Below, piece by piece: positions 1 to 5,358 of a stretch of 6,664 nucleotides of DNA. The notes under the pieces are model-generated. The model saw only the letters and a program-made list of their open reading frames with translations. It was not told where the DNA came from and did no database searches. Made by a program: the position numbers and the translations under genes. How positions within the stretch are numbered: position 1 is the first letter of the stretch; each line of letters begins with the position of its first letter. Origin of the DNA: Capsulimonas sp. (GTDB taxonomy: Bacteria > Armatimonadota > Armatimonadia > Armatimonadales > Capsulimonadaceae); NCBI GenBank assembly GCA_025963815.1, contig JAOQAA010000188.1, positions 1 through 6,664 on the forward strand, given 5' to 3'.

Positions 1-337
1 CGGACGAATCCCGCAACTTCGCATTGACCGACGAGAGAACGTGAATGGGGCCGCCCGAAGCGCGAACCACGCAAAGCTGAGCGCTGTCGCGAGTGAAGGC
101 GATCCAGCGGCCGTCGGGCGACCAGCGCGGTGCGACATCGTCATGCGCCCCCGAGGTCAGCGGCCTGAGGCCCGTCCCATCAGGGTTGATCCGATAGAGA
201 TGGAAGTGGGTCGTTTGTCGAGCGCCGGGCAGAGCGTAGTAGCGGGCGGCGAAGACGATGTCGCGCTCGGCGAGGGCCGGAAGGGCGGTGGACGCCAAGA
301 TGATGGTCGTGAGGATGCGGGCGAAAGGGCGATGCAT
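1..337 (-). CDS. Exported TolB/PD40-like beta-propeller protein, N-terminal part (cut by window edge)
   Basis: Reading the minus strand from ATG at 337-335 gives 112 codons open to the window edge. A ribosome binding site AGGAG (345-349 on the plus strand, as CTCCT) lies 7 nt before the ATG. Residues 1-23 form a signal peptide: basic start, hydrophobic core ILTTIILAST, and an ALA cleavage motif before ERD. The mature part contains a typical PD40/TolB blade at about residues 48-105, with LYRINPDGTGLRPLT, then APRWSPDGRWIAFTRD, then a following strand ending GGPIHVL. Such blades build periplasmic or extracytoplasmic beta-propellers that usually bind proteins or ligands; TolB itself is one member. 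The motif supports the fold but not a specific function, and the missing C-terminus prevents deciding between a TolB-like scaffold and the propeller domain of a peptidase. It is divergent from the gene at 426. Confidence 0.8.
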   Translation of the reverse strand, partial: MHRPFARILTTIILASTALPALAERDIVFAARYYALPGARQTTHFHLYRINPDGTGLRPLTSGAHDDVAPRWSPDGRWIAFTRDSAQLCVVRASGGPIHVLSSVNAKLRDSS

Positions 338-425
338 GTCGTTTCTCCTGACCGCTTGCCGAAACCATTTCGCGCGCGGACCGTTCTTAGATGATACTCC
401 AAACCCATCTTGCTCGGAGACGATT

Positions 426-1070
426 TTGCTGGTTCTCATCATCATTTATTTGGTTGGCCTTGCTGCCTGGTACGGATACCGAAAATTGCAGGCGCGGCGC
501 GAAGCGCAGCGGCGACGGGACGCCGAGGCGGGATTTCGGCGGCGTATCCAGAATGACCCCAGCAACACGGCGGCCTACGAAGGTCTGGGTGATCTGTACC
601 GCGAGGCGCAGCGGCTCATCGAAGCTCTCGGCGCGTATCAAAAGGCTCTGCAAACGGCGGGCGACCGGCCCAGCGCCGGAATCCAATACAAGATCCGTCA
701 GATACAAATGGACCTCGACGCTTCGGCGCACCAAAGCGCGGCTCCGGCGCAAGGACGCCGGCTTGGCAAAGCGCGGGATCTTCACACCTGCGTTTTCTGC
801 GGCGCCTCCAACCCATTGAACGCACGGACATGCGAAGAGTGCGGAGGCGAGCTGCTTCACGATACTTATCTGGAATCTCTCAAAACAATTTGGACGAATG
901 AAGGGCAGCGTAAGAAAATGCTGGAGTTTGCCGCCGTCGTCACCATCCCATTGCTTTGTATCGCCTTCGCCTCAAATCTCTCGCTGGAAATCAAAGGCGT
1001 CCTGATCATCAGCACCACCATCGTAGGCGGCTGGGTGTTTTTGAACTCGTTTTCCGGCAATATCCACTGA
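426..1070 (+). CDS. Membrane protein with TPR-like segment and CxxC-CxxC zinc ribbon
   Basis: This is a 214-residue protein of unknown specific role. I chose TTG at 426 because GGAG (416-419) sits 6 nt upstream. In-frame ATGs further upstream (258, 336) lie inside or on top of the divergent gene's start and encode unlikely residues. From the N-terminus there is a membrane segment (about 2-16), a basic amphipathic helix rich in Arg (19-40), a TPR-like helix pair (about 44-78: DPSNTAAYEGLGDLY, then EALGAYQKALQ), and a zinc ribbon with Cys122, 125, 136 and 139 spaced CxxC-x10-CxxC. Two C-terminal membrane segments follow (about 167-184 and 190-208). The soluble middle part is probably cytoplasmic, since the ribbon cysteines need a reducing compartment; this is inference. 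TPR and zinc-ribbon pieces suggest protein-protein contact, perhaps a scaffold. I see no catalytic motif. Confidence 0.75.
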   Translation: MLVLIIIYLVGLAAWYGYRKLQARREAQRRRDAEAGFRRRIQNDPSNTAAYEGLGDLYREAQRLIEALGAYQKALQTAGDRPSAGIQYKIRQIQMDLDASAHQSAAPAQGRRLGKARDLHTCVFCGASNPLNARTCEECGGELLHDTYLESLKTIWTNEGQRKKMLEFAAVVTIPLLCIAFASNLSLEIKGVLIISTTIVGGWVFLNSFSGNIH

Positions 1071-1173
1071 CATCCCGTCACTGATATCCTAAGATCACTA
1101 GGCCATGGAGGTATACTAAACGCATCAATGCGGATAGAAACTGGCCAAGCCAGACGGGGATAACTCCATTCTA

Positions 1174-2508
1174 GTGACGAAACATGGCTTTTTTCGGCGC
1201 GCTCTGCGGCCGGTCGTATATCTGCTGATGGCGTTGATTGGCGGCGCTTTTGGCTCCGCCGCCGCAGCGCAAACGCCCGCCGCGCCGGACGCTCCCGCCG
1301 CAGGGCGAGTGGCCACCATAACCCCGACGGTTCCTCCTGGCCCCTACGTCGCCGATCCTTCCTATTACGATTACGATAACAAGTCACCGGTCGTCGTCGA
1401 CGAGAAGCCTTATCAGGACACGCACGGAATCAAGATCACTCGGATTACCTATCAAAGCCCGGTGACGACACCGTTCGCGACCAACGACACCGTGGTGGCG
1501 TACCTATTCATGCCATCGGGAGCGGGGCCGCATCCGGTGCTGATCGTTCTTCCTGAGTGGCTGCCGCGCAACATGAAGAACGAGTTTCAGTTCTGCGAGG
1601 ATGTCACCAAGGCGAACACGGCGGCGCTGCTGATCGAATCCCCGTTCAGCCTGGAGCGCCGTCCCGTTCCTCATACGCCTGAAGCCGAGCTGCTGTCGGG
1701 CAACATGCCGCAAATGGTCGGCGCCATTCGCCAGAACGTGCTTGACGTGCGGCGCGCCATGGACTGGCTGGAAACCCGGCCCGACATCGACTCCAGCCGG
1801 ATGGGCATGAGCGGCATCAGCCTGGGCGCGATCATTGCCTCACTTTGCGCCGGCGTGGACCGCCGGGCGAAGGTGCTGCTGTCGATCGATGGCGGCGCGG
1901 ATGCGGCGGGTCTGCTTTGGAAGAGTCCGTTTATGGCGGGCCTGCACAAACAGCTCGTCCAGCACGGCTACGATTACGAAGACCTCAAGGTCGGTCTGGC
2001 CCCGATTGAGCCGACGAACTGGCTCAAGGGTTACGGCGCGGAAAACGCGCTCCTGGTCAACGGCCGCTACGACATGTTCATTTTGCCGAAGCAGTCCCAG
2101 CTGCTCGCCGACTCCATTGGCGGCGCGCCGATCGTCTGGGCGAACACCGGACATTACGGCCTGGTGCTGGCGGAAAAGAAAGCCTCCACAGTCGGAGCGG
2201 AGTTTTTGCGCGCACGGTTCTTCAACTCTGGCAAAGCGTTCAACCCTCCGCAGACGATCGCGGCGCCGACAATTAAGCTTGGCCTAATGCTGGGCGGCCG
2301 GGGAGGCTTCAGCCCCGCGATCGCGACGCAGCTGATCAACTTCGATCAGAAGGGGCGCTATTCGCTCGACGGGCAGCTGACATTCCGTGGAATATCGCTG
2401 GGACTCTCGGGCCGCATCAGCCAGTTCAATTCACTGGGTATCGAGTTCCCATTGCTGCACGGCGAAATCAAGCCGAAGCCCTATCTCTTGATGCACCTCG
2501 TCTTGTGA
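1174..2508 (+). CDS. Exported dienelactone-hydrolase-like alpha/beta hydrolase with beta-rich C-terminal tail
   Basis: This is a 444-residue serine hydrolase. GTG at 1174 is taken as the start because it directly precedes a signal peptide (residues 1 to about 32: basic HGFFRRALR, hydrophobic core VVYLLMALIGG, then AAAA before Gln33). The ribosome site is weak (GGGGA at 1156-1160), so the start is uncertain by a few codons. The hydrolase fold spans about residues 105-350. The nucleophile elbow is G-I-S-L-G with Ser216, and Asp300 (NGRYD) and His327 (NTGHYG) complete the triad in the standard order. The family includes dienelactone hydrolases, acyl esterases and acetyl-xylan esterases; the substrate cannot be told. 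Residues from about 364 to 444 lie beyond the usual fold and look like successive beta strands (IKLGLMLGG, YSLDGQLTFRG, YLLMHLVL). The gene stands between two unrelated genes; a TATACT box at 1112-1117 could be its -10, but no good -35 accompanies it. Confidence 0.8.
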   Translation: MTKHGFFRRALRPVVYLLMALIGGAFGSAAAAQTPAAPDAPAAGRVATITPTVPPGPYVADPSYYDYDNKSPVVVDEKPYQDTHGIKITRITYQSPVTTPFATNDTVVAYLFMPSGAGPHPVLIVLPEWLPRNMKNEFQFCEDVTKANTAALLIESPFSLERRPVPHTPEAELLSGNMPQMVGAIRQNVLDVRRAMDWLETRPDIDSSRMGMSGISLGAIIASLCAGVDRRAKVLLSIDGGADAAGLLWKSPFMAGLHKQLVQHGYDYEDLKVGLAPIEPTNWLKGYGAENALLVNGRYDMFILPKQSQLLADSIGGAPIVWANTGHYGLVLAEKKASTVGAEFLRARFFNSGKAFNPPQTIAAPTIKLGLMLGGRGGFSPAIATQLINFDQKGRYSLDGQLTFRGISLGLSGRISQFNSLGIEFPLLHGEIKPKPYLLMHLVL

Positions 2509-2537
2509 AACCAGGCGACGCATAGCCCTGAAGTGAC

Positions 2538-2556
2538 CGCCGTTTGAGGCGTTTTT
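2538..2556 (+). terminator. Possible weak intrinsic terminator of the hydrolase gene
   Basis: A short stem CGCC (2538-2541) pairs with GGCG (2548-2551) across a 6-nt loop and is followed directly by TTTTT (2552-2556). The stem is only 4 bp, so termination would be inefficient and some read-through into tpx is likely. Confidence 0.35.
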
Positions 2557-2561
2557 AATCC

Positions 2562-2567
2562 AAGGAG
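2562..2567 (+). promoter_or_regulatory. Strong ribosome binding site of tpx
   Basis: AAGGAG lies 9 nt upstream of ATG 2577. It is one of the best Shine-Dalgarno matches in the window and fixes the start of tpx over the internal ATG at codon 19. Confidence 0.8.
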
Positions 2568-2576
2568 TAGAATTCC

Positions 2577-3119
2577 ATGACAACCGAGCAAAGCGAGCGC
2601 TCCGGCGCCATCACATTCAAAGGAAACCCGATGACGCTTCTGGGCCCGGAGCTGAAGGTGGGCGACAAAGCGCCGGACTTCCAGCTGACGGGAACGGATT
2701 TGCAGCCGACCACGCTCGATCAGCTGCGCGAGAACGGAACTAAGGCCGTCCTGCTGATCCTGGTGCCATCGATCGACACCAGCGTCTGCTCGCTGGAAAC
2801 CAGCAAATTCAACCGGCATATCGCGACGCTGCCGTCGGATCGGATCGTCGCCGTTTCGATCAGCGCCGATACGCCCTTCGCGCAAAAGCGCTGGGCGATC
2901 CAGGAGCATGTCGACAATATCACGATGCTTTCAGATCACAAAGACCGCAAGTTCGCCGACGACTACGGCGTCCACATCAAGGAGCTGGGACTGCTCACCC
3001 GCGCCATCTATCTTGTCGATAAAGACGGTGTGATTCGCTACATTCAGACGGTGCCGGAAGTGGCGACCGAACCCGATTACGACGAAGTTTTGCGGGCCGC
3101 GCGTGAGCTCGTGGGATAG
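2577..3119 (+). CDS. tpx: Thiol peroxidase (Tpx-type peroxiredoxin), apparently single-cysteine
   Basis: A 180-residue Tpx-family peroxiredoxin that reduces hydrogen and organic peroxides in the cytoplasm. The N-terminal hairpin ITFKGNP (12-18) is typical of Tpx and confirms the start. The active-site motif PSIDTSVC (64-71) gives Pro64, Thr68 and peroxidatic Cys71; Arg142 in GLLTRA is the likely active-site arginine. The family normally forms an intramolecular disulfide with a resolving cysteine in helix alpha-3 (Cys95 in E. coli, in PFAQSRFC). Here the matching stretch is PFAQKRWA (100-107), so the resolving position is Ala107, and Cys71 is the only cysteine in the protein. It may therefore work as a 1-Cys enzyme that takes electrons directly from a small thiol or thioredoxin; this is inference. 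It has its own ribosome site and a strong terminator downstream. Otherwise length and motifs are ordinary. Confidence 0.93.
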   Translation: MTTEQSERSGAITFKGNPMTLLGPELKVGDKAPDFQLTGTDLQPTTLDQLRENGTKAVLLILVPSIDTSVCSLETSKFNRHIATLPSDRIVAVSISADTPFAQKRWAIQEHVDNITMLSDHKDRKFADDYGVHIKELGLLTRAIYLVDKDGVIRYIQTVPEVATEPDYDEVLRAARELVG

Positions 3120-3173
3120 TAGACACTCGTACTCTCGCGGGGTCTCCGATCCGTTCCCGTGTTTGGACAGTAA

Positions 3174-3215
3174 GGGCCGGTAGGCGAAAATTTCGCTTGC
3201 CGGCCCCTTCGTTTT
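3174..3215 (+). terminator. Intrinsic terminator of tpx
   Basis: Bases 3174-3188 pair with 3192-3206 to form a nearly continuous 15-bp stem (outer arm GGGCCGG/CCGGCCC, inner arm GCGAA/TTCGC, two G-T wobbles) with a tiny AAT loop. A T-rich tail CTTCGTTTT follows (3207-3215). The tail is interrupted, but the stem is very stable. The right arm contains the -35 of the dnaA promoter. Confidence 0.75.
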
Positions 3216-3225
3216 ACGGTATAAT
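3197..3225 (+). promoter_or_regulatory. Sigma-70-type promoter of dnaA
   Basis: A perfect -10 box TATAAT (3220-3225) lies 17 bp after TTGCCG (3197-3202, four of six matches to the -35 consensus). Transcription should start near 3232, giving an untranslated leader of about 110 nt before GTG 3344. No TGTGACTC octamer is visible in this promoter, so there is no sequence sign of the usual DnaA autorepression through boxes here. Confidence 0.75.
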
Positions 3226-3343
3226 GAGCGGCGTTGAGGCGACTATTTTCCTGCGAAAAGAGTCGCCTTCCGCCATTATCGAGCCGCCGCCAGAGCGGCC
3301 GCCCAGCAATTTTCCGACGACAGAGAAGCGGTCATTATTACCT

Positions 3344-4957
3344 GTGAGCAGCCACCCAAAACCCGAAGAACCGAATGCAAAGACCCAGCAGCTTGTGCTG
3401 GGAGAAGATGATCATATCATCGCGCTGCGCAAGGCCTGGGACCGGACGCTGCGGACGCTCGCGAACAAGTACAACAAAGCCACTTTCAAGAACTTCTTAG
3501 AGGCGCTGCACCCGCTGTCGTTCGACGGTACGATCGTCGTACTCGGCGCGCCCTCGTCGTTCGCCCGGGAATGGTCCGAAAAGAAGTATTCGCAGGAGCT
3601 GCGCGATTATCTGGAGCAGCACCTGGATACGACAGGCCTTCAGCTTCGTTTCGTGACGGCCACCCCCGAAGTCCATCCCCTGCTCGGCGAACAGCCGATC
3701 CCGCTCCAGCAGGCCGCCTCGCCCAGCGCCGGCGCGCCGCCGGACCGCACCGCCTTCAGCGGCATCCGCGACGGCATCCGCCCGGAGGTCATGCCGCGCC
3801 GTGAAACCACACGCGAGCCCGTCCGGGTCATTGAGAATAATAACCCATTCAGCTCGGAACTGACGGCGAGCGCGCTCAGCGATAAGTATACGTTCGATAA
3901 CTTCGTCGTCGGGAAATCGAACCGCCTGGCGCAGGCTGGCGCGATGGCCGTGGCGCAGGGCCTCGCCAGCACCTACAACCCCCTCTTTCTTTACGGCAGC
4001 CCCGGTTTAGGAAAGACGCACTTGATGCAGGCGATCGGCCACTATGTCCGAGCGACCCTGCCCCATGCCCGTGTCGCCTATGTCAGCGGGGAAACATTCA
4101 CTAACCACTTCGTGATGGCCCTGCGCGATAAGCGCACGGAAGAGTTCCGGCGAGCTTATCGCAATGTCGATGTCTGGCTGGTCGACGATATTCAAACCAT
4201 CGCCTCCAAAGAACAGACAAAAGAAGAGTTCTTCCACACCGACAACACGCTGCACCAGCAGAACAAGCAGATCGTCATCACCAGCGACCGCTCGCCGCGT
4301 GAGCTTCGCCTGATGGACGAGCGCCTGCGGTCCCGATTTGAATGTGGTCTGATTGCCGACATCTCGCCGCCGGAATTAGAAATGCGTATGGCGATCCTCC
4401 AGCGCAAGGCAATTTTAGAGAACCTACGCATCCCCGACGATGTGATCGCTTTCATGGCGAGTCTCATTCAAAGCAACATCCGGGCTTTGGAAGGCGCGCT
4501 GATCAAATTGATGGCGTATGCATCGCTCGCGCAGAGTCCGATCACCAAGCAGCTTGCAAGCGACGTTCTGAGTTCGTACTTCGTCGAGCGCATGCCCAGC
4601 TTCGCCCCGCACCCCACGGACTATGTCGCATTCGGCCGCCCGAGCGTCAGCACGGGCGCTGGCGCGGCCGTGGACATCATTCTGGACGCGGCGGCGGCGC
4701 ATATGGGCGTTACCAAGGATATGATCCTTGGCGGCTCTACCCGCGATAAGGACGTGGCGCAGGCGCGTCAGATCTGCATGTACCTGTGCCGCGAACTCAC
4801 TAAGACTCCTATGTCCGCGCTGGCCGTCACTTTCGGCTGCAAGAATCACTCCGCCATCGCGCATGCACATTCCCGCATGCGCAAATCCATGGAGTCCGAC
4901 CCTCTGATTCTCGCGATCATCGCCGGGATTCGCAACGAGATCGAACATTCGCTGTAG
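3344..4957 (+). CDS. dnaA: Chromosomal replication initiator protein DnaA
   Basis: DnaA binds the origin, assembles as an ATP filament, melts the duplex and recruits helicase. Start: the frame is open from further upstream, but TTG 3197 and ATG 3224 lie in the promoter boxes; GTG 3344 gives 537 residues and a normal domain I. GTG 3395 is the alternative, and no strong ribosome site decides. Domain I is about 24-106, linker II about 107-170 (Pro/Ala/Arg-rich), and AAA+ domain III about 178-395, with Walker A GSPGLGKTH (Lys224), Walker B LVDD (Asp281-282), sensor I TSDR (313-316), arginine finger Arg331 and sensor II Arg380 in NIRALEGAL. Domain IV is about 430-537. Its recognition motif is FGCKNHSAI (497-505) where most DnaA proteins have FGGRDHTTV: Asp, Thr and Thr become Asn501, Ser503 and Ala504, while His502 and Arg467 (matching E. 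coli Arg399) are kept. This implies changed DNA specificity. An origin-like region follows; dnaN does not. Confidence 0.97.
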   Translation: MSSHPKPEEPNAKTQQLVLGEDDHIIALRKAWDRTLRTLANKYNKATFKNFLEALHPLSFDGTIVVLGAPSSFAREWSEKKYSQELRDYLEQHLDTTGLQLRFVTATPEVHPLLGEQPIPLQQAASPSAGAPPDRTAFSGIRDGIRPEVMPRRETTREPVRVIENNNPFSSELTASALSDKYTFDNFVVGKSNRLAQAGAMAVAQGLASTYNPLFLYGSPGLGKTHLMQAIGHYVRATLPHARVAYVSGETFTNHFVMALRDKRTEEFRRAYRNVDVWLVDDIQTIASKEQTKEEFFHTDNTLHQQNKQIVITSDRSPRELRLMDERLRSRFECGLIADISPPELEMRMAILQRKAILENLRIPDDVIAFMASLIQSNIRALEGALIKLMAYASLAQSPITKQLASDVLSSYFVERMPSFAPHPTDYVAFGRPSVSTGAGAAVDIILDAAAAHMGVTKDMILGGSTRDKDVAQARQICMYLCRELTKTPMSALAVTFGCKNHSAIAHAHSRMRKSMESDPLILAIIAGIRNEIEHSL

Positions 4958-5004
4958 ACTCGCGGCCAGCCCAGACTCTTCTCAAACGTCAGCGAGAATT
5001 CAAA

Positions 5005-5064
5005 TGTGACTCGCTGTGACTCGATTGTGACTCTCCGTGCCTGTGACTCCCTCCCTTGTGACTC
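5005..5064 (+). repeat. Left cluster of five TGTGACTC boxes
   Basis: Exact octamers start at 5005, 5015, 5026, 5042 and 5057, all in the same orientation. Start-to-start steps are 10, 11, 16 and 15 bp. The first three are about one helical turn apart and so face the same side of the DNA, as expected for cooperative protein binding. Confidence 0.9.
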
Positions 5065-5119
5065 CTCCAAGGAATCTCGATCCGTCGAGTCACGAGTCGC
5101 TGGAAGAATCTGGAGACTC

Positions 5120-5148
5120 TGTGACTCGCTGTGACTCCCATGTGACTC
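5120..5148 (+). repeat. Middle cluster of three TGTGACTC boxes
   Basis: Exact octamers start at 5120, 5130 and 5141. The steps of 10 and 11 bp exactly repeat those of the first three boxes of the left cluster, suggesting a conserved three-box module. An inverted near-copy GAGTCACG lies at 5087-5094 between the clusters. Confidence 0.9.
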
Positions 5149-5247
5149 GTCGATTCGATAACGATTCCCGAGTCGTTTCAGAGTCTTGCTACTAGGGTAT
5201 GGCGAGTCGCGCTGTGAATCCGTCGATTCATGCGAGTCGCGATTCGG

Positions 5248-5266
5248 GAGTCACAGTCGAGTCACA
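5248..5266 (-). repeat. Inverted pair of TGTGACTC boxes next to the AT-rich tract
   Basis: GAGTCACA occurs at 5248-5255 and 5259-5266, an 11-bp step. These are the only two exact octamers on the minus strand in the region. Their CACA ends face the AT-rich tract that begins at 5267, the same geometry as E. coli box R1 relative to its unwinding element. Confidence 0.88.
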
Positions 5267-5316
5267 ATTCTATTACTAATACGAATCCAGAATCATTCTT
5301 ATATATTGGGAATAAG
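5267..5316. other. Candidate DNA unwinding element with DnaA-trio-like start
   Basis: About 74 percent of these 50 bases are A or T, in a region that is otherwise GC-rich, and they include TTATATATT (5299-5307). The tract begins 3 bp after the last inverted box with CTA-TTA-CTA (5270-5278), which on the complementary strand reads 3'-GAT-AAT-GAT-5', matching the DnaA-trio pattern 3'-[G/A]AT-5'. Known trios are usually set off from the box by a short GC-rich spacer; here the spacer is only ATT. Unwinding function is inferred. Confidence 0.6.
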
Positions 5317-5358
5317 ACTCTGAGGCGGGACGAATCTAGGGAGCGGGAATCGGGACAT

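Larger units (their letters stand above)
4958..5358. other. oriC: Putative chromosomal replication origin (oriC), dnaA-recF intergenic region
   Basis: This 401-bp non-coding gap directly follows dnaA, a very common place for bacterial origins. It holds ten exact TGTGACTC octamers: eight on the plus strand, in two clusters, and two on the minus strand beside an AT-rich tract. Near-copies occur at 5087 (GAGTCACG) and 5213 (TGTGAATC). By eye I count about 31 GANTC pentamers between 4957 and 5351; random sequence would give one or two. No TTATCCACA box is present. The octamer shares the TGTG/CACA half of the classical box and differs in the other half. Short CGAGTCG copies (5093, 5169, 5203, 5233) and CGATTCG copies (5151, 5240) add a second, weaker repeat class. 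Origin function is inferred from position and structure. Confidence 0.8.

Noticed and set aside
258..425. N-terminal extension of the TPR/zinc-ribbon protein from ATG 258 or 336
   Set aside because: It would overlap the divergent propeller gene and its start, and the encoded residues are Arg/Cys-rich with no domain; TTG 426 has a better ribosome site and directly precedes the membrane segment.
338..425. Paired divergent promoters between the first two genes
   Set aside because: TATCAT on the minus strand (391-396) and GATACT on the plus strand (393-398) resemble -10 boxes, but no credible -35 lies at the right distance for either.
1056..1070. A TATCCACT match resembling a classical DnaA box
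   Set aside because: A single imperfect copy within the end of the TPR/zinc-ribbon gene, far from the origin and without companions; likely chance.
5005..5266. Repeats as a possible CRISPR array
   Set aside because: The units are 8 bp, occur in both orientations and are separated by only 2-8 bp within clusters; CRISPR repeats and spacers are much longer.
4958..5358. Small protein gene or upstream extension of recF (frame open from 5230)
   Set aside because: The extension is rich in Ser, Asn and Arg with no family similarity, crosses the inverted boxes and AT-rich tract, and RecF homology begins exactly at ATG 5359.
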